Below, one piece after another: positions 17,474 to 25,787 of a stretch of DNA of 64,000 bases. The notes beneath the pieces are model-generated. The model was given only the letters and a program-made list of their open reading frames with translations. It did not search any database and was not told the origin of the DNA. Position 1 is the first letter of the stretch, and each line of letters begins with the position of its first letter. A program made the translations under genes and the position numbers. Origin of the DNA: Leucobacter chromiiresistens (GTDB lineage: Bacteria; Actinomycetota; Actinomycetes; Actinomycetales; Microbacteriaceae); the NCBI RefSeq assembly GCF_001477055.1, contig NZ_LDRK01000018.1, positions 62,001-126,000 of the forward strand. Reading direction: 5' to 3'.

Positions 17474-17845
17474 TCAAACGAGGGATCGGCCGAGCAGCAT
17501 CCCGCACACCGCGAGCACAACGGCCGCCACGAGCATCCCGGCCCCATTGGCGAGCGCCGCGCGGTAGCGTCGCCGCCCGAGGAGCTGCACCGTATCGAGG
17601 CTCGCCGTGCTGAATGTCGTGTACCCGCCGAGGAAACCGGTCGTTGCGACGACGACGAGCGGCTGATCGGCGGCGAAGCCCATGAGCACCCCGATCGCGA
17701 ACGCCCCGGTCAGGTTCACGACGAGGATGCCCCACGGGAAGCGCGCGCGCGTGCGGGCGCTGACCGCCTGGTCGAGGAGGTGCCGGGCTCCGGCTCCGAC
17801 GCCCCCGGCCGCAGCGATGGCGAGCGCCAGTCCCGCGTCGTTCAT
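17474..17845 (-). CDS. crcB: CrcB/Fluc fluoride channel subunit 1
   Basis: 123 residues and four membrane helices. Fluc proteins form dual-topology dimers that export fluoride. Motifs: GGVGAGARHLL, the pore Asn in VNLTGAFAIG, and GFLGGYTTFSTAS, which carries the central Na+ site and the Phe-box Phe. The ATG at 17845 overlaps the stop of the second crcB as ATGA. Tandem crcB genes usually encode a heterodimeric channel. No fluoride riboswitch is recognised upstream. Confidence 0.93.
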   Translation of the reverse strand: MNDAGLALAIAAAGGVGAGARHLLDQAVSARTRARFPWGILVVNLTGAFAIGVLMGFAADQPLVVVATTGFLGGYTTFSTASLDTVQLLGRRRYRAALANGAGMLVAAVVLAVCGMLLGRSLV

Positions 17846-18300
17846 CGGCGCGGCCCTGCTCCCTGCGGCCCTGCTCCCCGCGCATCCCGTGCGCCGGCCT
17901 GCGCAATGCCCCGCCCGGCGAGGAGACCGAGCCAGCTCGCCAGCGCACCCCCGAGGAGCGTCGCTGCCGCGTAGACGGCCGCGAGAGCGTATCGACCGGC
18001 GAGCAGCGACTCGGCGAGTTCGCCGGCCAGCAGACTGTACGTGGTGAAACCGCCGAGCAGCCCGGTGCCGAGGAGCAGGCGGATGCGACGTCGTGCCGGA
18101 TCGCTCCGGTGGGCGATGACCTCGACGAGCAGCCCGAGCGCGAACGCCCCGGTCACGTTCACCAGGAGGGCCGCGAACGGCAGGCCGCGCCCGTCGGTCG
18201 TCGCTGCGAGGGCCGCGGAGATCGCGGCGCGGCCGAGCGACCCGACCGCTCCCCCGAGCACGACCAGGCCGAGCTCGATCAGGCCGTCGCGTGAGGTCAC
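17842..18300 (-). CDS. crcB: CrcB/Fluc fluoride channel subunit 2
   Basis: About 152 residues with four membrane helices and a Gly/Ala/Arg-rich C-terminal tail. It has GGAVGSLGRAAIS, VNVTGAFALG and GLLGGFTTYSLLAGE; note TTYS where subunit 1 has TTFS, so the Phe-box residue is replaced by Tyr. Partner of the downstream crcB. The GTG at 18300 lies 6 bases after TACACT (18312-18307), consistent with a leaderless start; an upstream in-frame GTG at 18324 would place the -10 box inside the gene. Confidence 0.9.
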   Translation of the reverse strand: MTSRDGLIELGLVVLGGAVGSLGRAAISAALAATTDGRGLPFAALLVNVTGAFALGLLVEVIAHRSDPARRRIRLLLGTGLLGGFTTYSLLAGELAESLLAGRYALAAVYAAATLLGGALASWLGLLAGRGIAQAGARDARGAGPQGAGPRR

Positions 18301-18358
18301 CGGATCAGTGTACGCGGTGCGCACTCGCCATATCGACGCCGTTCCGCTACCATCGCAG

Positions 18359-18382
18359 GAAAGTTCGGTATGTCGAACTTTC
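18359..18382 (+). promoter_or_regulatory. Perfect 9-bp-arm palindrome, probable metalloregulator operator
   Basis: GAAAGTTCG (18359-18367) and CGAACTTTC (18374-18382) are exact inverted repeats around the spacer GTATGT. A -10-like TACCAT (18348-18353) places the transcription start at the left edge of the palindrome, where a bound repressor would block it. The operon behind it is a Mn/Zn-type importer, so a DtxR/MntR-family or Zur-type repressor is the natural candidate; the regulator is not in the window. Confidence 0.65.
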
Positions 18383-18412
18383 AGGTTCGTTGAGACTGGA
18401 AAGCGGTGGAGC

Positions 18413-19420
18413 GTGCAGGTTCGGGCTGTGGAGGTGCGGAGGAAGCGGGAGAGCGAGCAGACGCAGCGGTGGAAGCGGCGGGGGCTCCGAAGCGCGGTGG
18501 CGCTGGCCGGCGCGGCGGTGGTCCTCACGGGCTGCGCGGCACCGTCGGGGGACGACGGCGCGGCTGGCGCGGGGGCCGCCGACGACGATCGCCCGGTCGT
18601 ACTCACCACGTTCACCGTGCTCGCCGACATGGCCCGAGAGGTCGGCGGCGATCGCCTCGACGTGCGCTCCATCACGAAGGTCGGGGCCGAGATCCACGGG
18701 TACGAGCCCACTCCGCTCGACATCGCCAAGGCGTCGGAGGCCGACCTGATCCTCGACAACGGTCTCGGGCTCGAGGCGTGGTTCGCGCGCTTCGTCGACC
18801 AGGCCGACGTTCCCCATGTCGTCGTCTCCGACGGCATCGATCCCATCGACATCGCCGGCGACGCGTACGCCGGCAAGCCGAACCCGCACGCGTGGATGAG
18901 TCCCCGCAACGCGCAGCTCTACATCGACCGCATGGTGGACGCCTTCAGCGATCTGGCCCCCGAGCACGCGGACGAGTTCGCCGACCGGGGCGACGCGTAT
19001 CAGGCGGAGCTCCAGCAGGTGCAGGATCGTCTCGCGAACGCCGTCGCCGCGCTCCCCGAGTCGCATCGCGCCCTGGTGACCTGCGAGGGGGCGTTCTCGT
19101 ACCTCGCCCGGGACGCGGGTCTCACCGAGCGCTACATCTGGCCGGTGAACGCCGAGCAGCAGGCGACGCCGCGGCAGATCGCCGACACCATCGAGTTCGT
19201 GCGTGAGCACGACGTGCCCGCGGTGTTCTGCGAGTCGACCGTCTCCGATCGTCCGATGCGACAGGTCGCCGAGGCGTCGGGGGCCGCCTTCGGGGGCACC
19301 CTGTACGTCGATTCGCTCTCAGAGCCCGACGGTCCGGTGCCGACGTACCTCGACCTGCTCGCCCACGACACCGATGTGATCGTGGAGGCCCTGAGCGACG
19401 CGTCCGAGGGTCGATCGTGA
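18413..19420 (+). CDS. Metal ABC transporter substrate-binding lipoprotein (Mn/Zn type)
   Basis: About 335 residues. It captures divalent metal outside the membrane (cluster A-I, TroA/MntC family). A basic N-terminus leads to the signal ALAGAAVVLTGC with the lipobox Cys at about 41. The metal ligands are in the expected places: EIHGYEPTP, KPNPHAWMSP, TCEGAFSYLA and the late Asp of YVDSLSEPDGP. The His-rich loop of zinc-specific proteins is absent, which favours manganese. There is no ATG; GTG at 18413, 18428 or 18434 are possible starts, the first having GGTGGAG upstream. It overlaps the ATPase gene by four bases. Confidence 0.9.
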   Translation: MQVRAVEVRRKRESEQTQRWKRRGLRSAVALAGAAVVLTGCAAPSGDDGAAGAGAADDDRPVVLTTFTVLADMAREVGGDRLDVRSITKVGAEIHGYEPTPLDIAKASEADLILDNGLGLEAWFARFVDQADVPHVVVSDGIDPIDIAGDAYAGKPNPHAWMSPRNAQLYIDRMVDAFSDLAPEHADEFADRGDAYQAELQQVQDRLANAVAALPESHRALVTCEGAFSYLARDAGLTERYIWPVNAEQQATPRQIADTIEFVREHDVPAVFCESTVSDRPMRQVAEASGAAFGGTLYVDSLSEPDGPVPTYLDLLAHDTDVIVEALSDASEGRS

Positions 19421-20220
19421 CCGCGGCCATCGACGTGCAGAACGTCACGGTGCGGTACGGCGACGTGCTGGCACTCGACGACGCGACGCTGCAGGTGGAC
19501 GCGGGCCGCGTGACCGGGTTGATCGGCATGAACGGCTCGGGCAAGTCGACGCTCTTCAAGTCGATCATGGGGGCGGTCAGACCCGAGCGCGGCGCGGTCC
19601 GCATCGGCGGGCTGACTCCCGCGGCCGCGCGCGCGAGCGGGCGGGTGGCGTACGTTCCGCAGAGCGAAGACGTCGACTGGGCGTTCCCGGTCTCCGTGCG
19701 GGACGTGGTGATGATGGGCCGGTACGGCCGTCTGGGCATCACGCGGCGCGCGGGCTCCGCGGACCGCCGCGCGGTGGAGCACGCCCTCGAGCGCGTCGAG
19801 CTCGCGGACCTCGGCGACCGCCAGATCGGTGCGCTGTCGGGCGGGCAGAAGAAGCGCGCCTTCGTCGCGCGATCCATCGCGCAGGATGCGGAGACGCTGC
19901 TGCTCGACGAGCCGTTCGCGGGCGTCGATCAGCGCAGTGAGGCGACGATCGTGCGCCTGCTCCGCGAACTCGCGAGCGGCGGACGCACGGTGCTCGTCTC
20001 GACGCACGACCTGCACGCGCTTCCCGATCTCGCCGACGAGGCCGCGCTGCTGCTGCGCCGGGTGCTCTTCCGAGGTTCGGTGCGGGAGGCGCTGACTCCG
20101 GAGCGCCTCGCTCAGGCGTTCGGACTGGAGCGTTCGGCGCCCCGGACGGCGAACAACGCCGAGTGCAGCGAGACCGCTGAACGCACGCACCCGACGGAGC
20201 AGACAGGAGAGACCGCATGA
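19417..20220 (+). CDS. Metal ABC transporter ATP-binding protein (Mn/Zn type)
   Basis: 267 residues. ATPase of the three-gene importer. Walker A GMNGSGKST (37-45), Q-loop YVPQSEDVDW (the DVDW signature is typical of Mn/Zn importers), ABC signature LSGGQKKR, Walker B TLLLDEPFAGVD and the H-loop STHDLH are all present. The last 30 residues are a Thr/Glu-rich tail. The GTG start overlaps the upstream stop (GTGA), and the stop overlaps the permease ATG (ATGA), so all three genes are coupled. Confidence 0.95.
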   Translation: MTAAIDVQNVTVRYGDVLALDDATLQVDAGRVTGLIGMNGSGKSTLFKSIMGAVRPERGAVRIGGLTPAAARASGRVAYVPQSEDVDWAFPVSVRDVVMMGRYGRLGITRRAGSADRRAVEHALERVELADLGDRQIGALSGGQKKRAFVARSIAQDAETLLLDEPFAGVDQRSEATIVRLLRELASGGRTVLVSTHDLHALPDLADEAALLLRRVLFRGSVREALTPERLAQAFGLERSAPRTANNAECSETAERTHPTEQTGETA

Positions 20221-21083
20221 CGCCCCTCGACTTCCTCCTCGAACCCCTGCAGTACGGGTTCATGGTGCGCGCGCTGGTCACCACGACGATCGCCGCGGTC
20301 GTGTGCGCGCTGCTCTCGTGCTGGCTCGTGCTCACCGGATGGTCGCTCATGGGCGACGCCGTCTCGCACGCCGTGCTGCCGGGTGTCGTGCTCGCCTACC
20401 TCGTCGGCGCCCCCTTCGCCCTCGGCGCGCTCGTATTCGGCTTCCTCGCGGTGGCGCTCATCGGTGCGATCCGCGATACCAGCCGCGTGAAGGAGGATGC
20501 GGCGATCGGCATCGTGTTCACCACGCTGTTCGCGCTCGGGCTCGTGCTGATCTCCGTGATCCCGAGCCAGACCGATCTCACGCACATCGTGTTCGGCAAC
20601 ATCCTCGGGGTCTCCGATGGCGACCTCCTGCAGATCGGCGTGCTGGCCGCCGTGGCGTTCGTCGTGCTGATCGTGAAGCGCCGCGATCTGACCCTGTACG
20701 CCTTCGATCCGACGCACGCGCACGCGATCGGTCTCAGCCCGCGCCGGCTCGGCGCGCTCCTGCTCGGGCTGCTCGCGCTGACCTCCGTGGTCGCGCTGCA
20801 GGTGGTCGGCGTGATCCTCGTCGTCGCGATGCTCATCATCCCGGGAGCGACCGCGTACCTGCTCACCGACCGGTTCGGTCGGATGCTCGTCATCGCCCCG
20901 GTGCTCTCCGCGAGCTGCTCCGTGGTGGGCATCATGGTGAGTTTCTGGCTCGACGCATCGTCAGGGGGTCTGGTGATTCTGGTGCAGGGGATCGCCTTCG
21001 CGCTCGCCTACCTCGGCAGCCCGAGACAGGGCCTGCTGGTGCGCGCGTTCCGCCGCCGGCGTCACGCCTCGACGCACGCGTGA
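20217..21083 (+). CDS. Metal ABC transporter permease (Mn/Zn type)
   Basis: 288 residues with about eight or nine membrane segments; membrane component of the importer. It has the family features GWSLMGDAVSHAVLPGVVLA (near residues 41-60), DTSRVKEDAAIGIVFT and VVGVILVVAMLIIPGATAYLL. The C-terminus is a short basic tail. The gene ends 55 bases before a strong hairpin terminator. Confidence 0.95.
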   Translation: MTPLDFLLEPLQYGFMVRALVTTTIAAVVCALLSCWLVLTGWSLMGDAVSHAVLPGVVLAYLVGAPFALGALVFGFLAVALIGAIRDTSRVKEDAAIGIVFTTLFALGLVLISVIPSQTDLTHIVFGNILGVSDGDLLQIGVLAAVAFVVLIVKRRDLTLYAFDPTHAHAIGLSPRRLGALLLGLLALTSVVALQVVGVILVVAMLIIPGATAYLLTDRFGRMLVIAPVLSASCSVVGIMVSFWLDASSGGLVILVQGIAFALAYLGSPRQGLLVRAFRRRRHASTHA

Positions 21084-21138
21084 CCGGCCGCGCGCGGCGC
21101 GCGTGACCGGCCGTGCACCGCGCGCAGTCCCGGAAGAC

Positions 21139-21170
21139 GAGAACAGCCCCGCCGAAGCGGGGCTGTTCTC
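21139..21170. terminator. Bidirectional hairpin terminator
   Basis: A perfect 14-bp stem (arms 21139-21152 and 21157-21170, GAGAACAGCCCCGC) with a CGAA loop. It lies between the metal importer operon (plus) and tRNA-Ala (minus) and can serve both. There is no long T-run on either side. Confidence 0.75.
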
Positions 21171-21174
21171 GATG

Positions 21175-21250
21175 TGGTGGATCTAAGGGGACTCGAACCC
21201 CTGACCCCCTGCATGCCATGCAGGTGCGCTACCAGCTGCGCCATAGACCC
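21175..21250 (-). tRNA. tRNA-Ala(GGC)
   Basis: 76 nucleotides including an encoded CCA. Acceptor stem GGGTCTA/TAGATCC with discriminator A, D-arm GCGCAGCTGGTAGCGC, anticodon stem CCTGC/GCAGG with loop ATGGCAT (anticodon GGC), and T-arm AGGGGTTCGAGTCCCCT. Confidence 0.95.
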
Positions 21251-21344
21251 AGGGAAGTCGGACGAATTCTCGCCCGACAACTCTTCTACTGTACATCACC
21301 CGGCTACCCGAAGACCAAATCGTGGAATCTCGGGCGCGTCACGC

Positions 21345-21773
21345 TCAGTCGCCCGCCGGCTCCTGCTCGACGGGCGCCGAGAACTCGGCCAGGTCGATCG
21401 TCGGGCAGTCCTGCCAGAGCCGCTCGAGTTGGTAGAAGTCGCGCTCCTCCTGATGGAAAACGTGGACGATGAGGTCGCCGAAGTCGAGCAGGATCCAGCG
21501 CCCGCTCTCACGGCCCTCGCGGCGCACCGTGCGCACGCCCGCCCCGTTCAGGGCGTCCTCGATGCCGTCCGAGATCGCCTGCACGTTGCGCTCCACGGAG
21601 CCGCTGACGATCAGGAACACGTCGGCGAGGCCGAACTGCTCCGTCACCTCGAGCGCCACGGGCCCCGTGGCGCCCTTCGCATCGGCGGCGTTCACCGCCA
21701 GCTTCAGATCGCTTCGCACGTCTCGTGCGTCAGTTGCAGCGTTCAGTTCGTGTCCTTCGTTCGCTCTGTCCAA
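21345..21773 (-). CDS. rsfS: Ribosomal silencing factor RsfS
   Basis: Up to 142 residues. RsfS binds ribosomal protein uL14 and blocks subunit joining during starvation. The conserved core is clear: VALEVTEQFGLADVFLIVSG, ERNVQAISDGIEDAL, REGRESGRWILLDFGDLIVHVF and RDFYQLERLW. The start is uncertain: a TTG at 21773 gives the longest product, but the GTG at 21719 (124 residues) matches the family's usual beginning better; neither has a strong ribosome-binding site. It follows the large acidic protein and nadD on the same strand, the standard nadD-rsfS neighbourhood. Confidence 0.9.
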   Translation of the reverse strand: MDRANEGHELNAATDARDVRSDLKLAVNAADAKGATGPVALEVTEQFGLADVFLIVSGSVERNVQAISDGIEDALNGAGVRTVRREGRESGRWILLDFGDLIVHVFHQEERDFYQLERLWQDCPTIDLAEFSAPVEQEPAGD

Positions 21774-21784
21774 GCTTCGGCCGG

Positions 21785-23587
21785 TCAGCCGAAGAAACCG
21801 TTGCTCGCGCCCCAGGCACCCAGGCCGACGACGACGATCAGCAGGCCGCCACCGGTCAGCGAGAGCACCAGCGGCAGCTTGCTCTTCTCCCGCGTGGGCT
21901 TCGCGACCACGGGGATGCCGGAGTCGACTCGGGCGCTGACCGCGTGACGAGCGGAGACGGGTGCCGGCCCCTCGTTCGGATCGTCCCGGTGCGGCATCTG
22001 ATCCCCCGTGATGGGATCCATCTCGATCGAGTCGTGGAGCGCCGAGTGGCCGCCGGTCTCGCCGAGCGACTTCGGCAGCTTCAACGAACCCGTCACGTAC
22101 AGGTCGCCGGTCGCTCCGAGCGGGCCGGTGAGGCCGCCGGTGTCCTCGGGCATCGAGGGCAGGATCAGGGCGGAGGTGCCCGTGCTGCTCGTCGACCCCT
22201 CCTGCGCGACCGCTCGGGAGATCAGGTCGTCGAAGTCGCCGTCATTCTGGGCGCCGCCGCTTCGGGCGGGGAACTCGCGCCCGGAGGGGTCGTCGAACAC
22301 CGATCGCCATTCCTCCGGGGGCGCGATGTCGGGGAACGAGTAGTTCTCCCGCTGCTGAGGGTTCCCAGCGCTGGCGCGCTTCGCGTCGGGCGTCACGGCG
22401 TCATCGGTCGCGGGATCCGCCGCCGTGGGCGTCGCGTCGCCGCCTTGGGCGGGCAGCACCGTCGTCTCCGGGGGCGCCGTGGGCAGGTCTTCGGGGGCGT
22501 CCGCAGGGGCGGGTGCCCCGGGCGTCGCGTCGAGCACGGTGGTCTCGGCCTCGCTGCGCTCGTCGCGTGCGCCCGACTCATCCGCGCTCTCGTCGACGAG
22601 CTCGGCGATCACCGGCTCGGTCTCGGGCGCGCCCGATGCATCCCCGGTGCGGGAGCCCGATGCAGCGGATGCGGGCGGCGCGGTCTCAGCCTCGAACGAC
22701 CCCGCGTCGATCGGCTCGGCATCGACGGACTCGAGCACGGCGGTCTCGGGGGCGTCGGTCGGCGTCGCGCCGGCTGCGGCCACCGGGTGCGCGGCCTCGC
22801 CGGTCTCGTCGGAGCGCTCCTCGGTCTGCTTCGCACGCTGCCACGGGAAGCGCCGCTTGCTCTTGACCGGGGCGTCTGTCTCCTCCGGCTCCGCCGTCGC
22901 CTCGGCGTCGGCCTCGCCCGTCGTCACGTGCTCTGCAGCTCCCGATACGACCTCGTCCCGAGCGGCGGGCCCGGAGGCCCCGGACTGCTCGGCGGGCTCG
23001 GCGTTCTCGGAGGATTCTGCCTCGCGCAGCTCTTCGACCGTGAATGGCTCCGTCGGCGGCGACATGAGGGTGTCGAAGTCGGGTTCGTCACTCGCGGGGG
23101 CACCGGGAGGGTTCGAGGCCTCGGGCTCCGGGGCGACCGGCTCCTCGATGGCCTGGGCGGACTCCTCGGGCGCCTGCGCGGGAGCCTCCGGCTCGGAGTC
23201 GTTCGCCGCAGCGGGGGCCTCCGCCTCCGCCGCCGAGTCGTCCGCGGATGCCGACTGCTCGGCCGCGTCGGGCTGCGCGGTCGCGATCGACTCGTCCTCG
23301 GCAGGTGCTCCGGCTGCTGCGCCTCCGCCGCTGCGCGCGGCGAGTTCGGCGAGCGCTTCCTCGCGCAGCTGCCGCATCTCTCGTCGGCTGCGCGGGGTGC
23401 CGTCGGGATGGAACGGGGAGATCTCGATGTCCGCTTCCGTCGCCGGCTGTGCTGCGGGCGCCTCCGGCTGCGGAGCGCCACTCGGCGGCTCCCCCACCTC
23501 CGAGAGGTCCATGGCGCCGGTTTCCCCGAGGTCGCGCATGCGTCGCTCACGCCGGGTCAGCGGTCGTTGTTCGTCCTGCTCGCTCAT
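21785..23587 (-). CDS. Large acidic, disordered, C-terminally membrane-anchored protein of unknown function
   Basis: 600 residues. I recognise no domain. The sequence is dominated by Glu, Ala, Pro, Ser and Asp and should be largely disordered and very acidic. Two similar basic patches, TRRERR (11-16) and SRREMR (67-72), lie near the N-terminus, another (KSKRRFPWQRAK) sits mid-protein, and a hydrophobic segment (LPLVLSLTGGGLLIVVVGLGAW) lies within the last 30 residues. This suggests a tail-anchored protein with a long cytoplasmic arm. A more conserved stretch, NPQQRENYSFPDIAPPEEWRS-like (about 400-425), precedes the last third. The ATG at 23587 overlaps the nadD stop as TGATG; it lies between nadD and rsfS and is coupled to both. 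Confidence 0.8.
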   Translation of the reverse strand: MSEQDEQRPLTRRERRMRDLGETGAMDLSEVGEPPSGAPQPEAPAAQPATEADIEISPFHPDGTPRSRREMRQLREEALAELAARSGGGAAAGAPAEDESIATAQPDAAEQSASADDSAAEAEAPAAANDSEPEAPAQAPEESAQAIEEPVAPEPEASNPPGAPASDEPDFDTLMSPPTEPFTVEELREAESSENAEPAEQSGASGPAARDEVVSGAAEHVTTGEADAEATAEPEETDAPVKSKRRFPWQRAKQTEERSDETGEAAHPVAAAGATPTDAPETAVLESVDAEPIDAGSFEAETAPPASAASGSRTGDASGAPETEPVIAELVDESADESGARDERSEAETTVLDATPGAPAPADAPEDLPTAPPETTVLPAQGGDATPTAADPATDDAVTPDAKRASAGNPQQRENYSFPDIAPPEEWRSVFDDPSGREFPARSGGAQNDGDFDDLISRAVAQEGSTSSTGTSALILPSMPEDTGGLTGPLGATGDLYVTGSLKLPKSLGETGGHSALHDSIEMDPITGDQMPHRDDPNEGPAPVSARHAVSARVDSGIPVVAKPTREKSKLPLVLSLTGGGLLIVVVGLGAWGASNGFFG

Positions 23588-24183
23588 CACTTAGTCGCTT
23601 CCTCGGTGTATAGCCCGTGCTTCGCAATGTACTGCACCACACCGTCCGGGACGAGGTACCACACCGGATAACCTCGGGCGACTCGCGCCCGGCAGTCGGT
23701 CGACGAGATCGCCAGCGCGGGGACTTCCAACAAGCTTACGTGCTCCTCTGACAAACCTGAAAGCGAGAGCTCGTGCCCGGGCCGCGAGACGGCGATGAAG
23801 TGCGCGTAGTCCCAGAGGTGGTCGACGTCCTTCCAGCTGAGGATCTGCTCCACGGCATCGGCGCCGGAGATGAAGAAGAGCTCGGCGTCGGGATGCTGCT
23901 CGTGCAGATCGCGCAGGGTGTCCACCGTGTACGTGGGGCCCGCACGATCCACATCGACGCGACTCACGGTGAACCTGGGGTTCGATGCGGTGGCGATCAC
24001 CGTCATGAGATAGCGGTGCTCGCTCGCGGATACGTTCTGCTTCTGCCACGGCTGCCCGGTCGGGACGAACAGCACCTCGTCGAGCCCGAAGCTCTGCGCG
24101 ACCTCGCTCGCGGCGACGAGATGACCGTGGTGGATCGGGTCGAACGTTCCGCCCATCACCCCGATCCGACGTGTGTGTGACAC
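23587..24183 (-). CDS. nadD: Nicotinate-nucleotide adenylyltransferase
   Basis: 198 residues. NadD adenylates nicotinate mononucleotide in NAD synthesis. It has the nucleotidyltransferase motif [12 protein letters not shown] (11-22), [27 protein letters not shown] and the C-terminal [21 protein letters not shown] (ISSTxxR motif). The start is a GTG at 24183, 12 bases downstream of a small membrane-protein gene on the same strand. Confidence 0.96.
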   Translation of the reverse strand: MSHTRRIGVMGGTFDPIHHGHLVAASEVAQSFGLDEVLFVPTGQPWQKQNVSASEHRYLMTVIATASNPRFTVSRVDVDRAGPTYTVDTLRDLHEQHPDAELFFISGADAVEQILSWKDVDHLWDYAHFIAVSRPGHELSLSGLSEEHVSLLEVPALAISSTDCRARVARGYPVWYLVPDGVVQYIAKHGLYTEEATK

Positions 24184-24195
24184 GTTCGGCGCGCT

Positions 24196-24411
24196 TTACG
24201 GGTGATGCGTCGCTGAGCCGTGGTCGCGGGCGTATGCCTCGGCCTTCGCCGCGTGGCGGTTCGCGACGTCGCGGAAGGAGAAGGTGACCGCCGCGAAGAC
24301 GACGAAGATGGCGAAGACGACGATGCCGAACACGACAGCCGGGAACGGCAGCTCATTGACGATGTGGTGCCCCTCTTCGGCGGCAGCTGCGATCGTGGCA
24401 AGAAGTGACAT
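24196..24411 (-). CDS. Small single-pass membrane protein, unknown function
   Basis: 71 residues: a short N-terminal helix, one membrane segment (FPAVVFGIVVFAIFVVFAAVTF) and a cytoplasmic tail rich in Ala, His and Lys. I do not recognise the family, though small proteins like this often precede nadD in Microbacteriaceae. The ATG has AGGGGACC upstream and a -10-like TAGACT at 24458-24453, so it may lead the nadD-acidic protein-rsfS operon. Confidence 0.75.
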   Translation of the reverse strand: MSLLATIAAAAEEGHHIVNELPFPAVVFGIVVFAIFVVFAAVTFSFRDVANRHAAKAEAYARDHGSATHHP

Positions 24412-24468
24412 TGGTGGTCCCCTGCGTTCGTAACGGAAAGTGGTACCGAATCAGTCTAGCGGGTGGCG

Positions 24469-25728
24469 TCAGCGTATCTGGCCAGCGCCGCGCACGAGCC
24501 ACTTGGTGCTGGTCAGCTCGGGAAGCCCCATGGGACCGCGGGCGTGCAGCTTCTGGGTGGAGATGCCGACCTCCGCACCGAATCCGAACTCCCCGCCATC
24601 GGTGAAGCGCGTCGACGCGTTCACCATGACCACGGCCGAATCGACCTCGGCGAGGAACCGTTCTGCGCTGGCGTAGTCCCGCGTCACGATCGCCTCCGTG
24701 TGCCGTGTCGAATACCGATCGATGTGGGCGAGCGCCTCGTCGAGCGAGTCGACGATCCGGATCCCCATCTCCAGCGCGAGATGCTCCGTCGCCCAGGTCT
24801 CCTCGTCGGCCGGCGCGATTCCCGCGATCCGCTCGACCGTCGCCGCATCTCCGTACATCGACACGTCGGCCTCGCGGAGCGCGTCGGTGAGCCGCGGCAG
24901 CAGGCGATCGGCAGCTCCGCGGTGCACCAGCAGCGTCTCGGCCGCGTTGCAGACGCTCGGCCGGTGGGTCTTCGCGTTGAGCGCGATGTCGACCGCCATG
25001 TCGTCGTCGGCGGTCTCGTCGACATACACGTGCACGACGCCCGAGCCCGTTTCGATCACCGGAACCGTCGACTCGGTGACCACGGTCGAGATGAGCGCAG
25101 CGCTGCCGCGCGGGATCAGCACGTCCACGTAGCCCCGCGCTCGCATCAGGCGCCCCGCGCCCTCACGGCCGAACGGGTCGATGGTCTGCACCGCCCCGCC
25201 ATCCAGCCCGACGCTCGAGATCGCACGCTGCACGACGTCGACGAGGGCGGCGTTCGTCTGCTCGGCAGCGCTCCCCCCGCGCAGCACCACGCCGTTGCCG
25301 CTCTTCAGCGCGAGCGCGGCGATGTCGATGGTGACGTTCGGGCGGGCCTCGTAGATCGCGCCGATCACGCCGAAGGGCACGCGCACCTGGCTGATGCCGA
25401 TGCCGTTCGCGAGCGTGCTGCCCCGCACCACCTGTCCGACCGGGTCGGGCAGCGCGATGATCTCGCGAACTGCGCCCGCGAGTGCGCGCACGCGGGGCTC
25501 GTCCAGGCGCAGCCGGTCGAGCAGCCCGGCGCCGATCTCGTTCTGCTCGCCACGCTCCAGATCCTGCGCATTGGCGTCGACGATGCTCGGTGCACTGCGC
25601 TCGAGGCCGACGGCGATCGCCTCGAGTGCGGCGTTCTTCGCGTCGGTCGTCGCTCCGGCGAGCGATCGGGCGGCGTCGCGGGCGTTCTGGAGACGTTCGA
25701 TGAAGGCGTCGGCAGCAGGCATGGCCAT
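24469..25728 (-). CDS. proA: Gamma-glutamyl phosphate reductase
   Basis: 419 residues. ProA reduces gamma-glutamyl phosphate to glutamate semialdehyde with NADPH, the second step of proline synthesis. It is an aldehyde-dehydrogenase-fold enzyme: VPFGVIGAIYEARPNVT, ALKSGNGVVLRGGS, the catalytic Cys in KTHRPSVCNAAETLLVH and the C-terminal RFTDGGEFGFGAEVGIST. ATG at 25728 or 25722; neither has a strong ribosome-binding site. It follows proB after 59 bases. Confidence 0.96.
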   Translation of the reverse strand: MAMPAADAFIERLQNARDAARSLAGATTDAKNAALEAIAVGLERSAPSIVDANAQDLERGEQNEIGAGLLDRLRLDEPRVRALAGAVREIIALPDPVGQVVRGSTLANGIGISQVRVPFGVIGAIYEARPNVTIDIAALALKSGNGVVLRGGSAAEQTNAALVDVVQRAISSVGLDGGAVQTIDPFGREGAGRLMRARGYVDVLIPRGSAALISTVVTESTVPVIETGSGVVHVYVDETADDDMAVDIALNAKTHRPSVCNAAETLLVHRGAADRLLPRLTDALREADVSMYGDAATVERIAGIAPADEETWATEHLALEMGIRIVDSLDEALAHIDRYSTRHTEAIVTRDYASAERFLAEVDSAVVMVNASTRFTDGGEFGFGAEVGISTQKLHARGPMGLPELTSTKWLVRGAGQIR

Positions 25729-25787
25729 CAGCCTAGTGCCTCGCCGGCCGCTCGGCCGCCCGGCGCAGCGCCGTTGCGATTCGCGCG

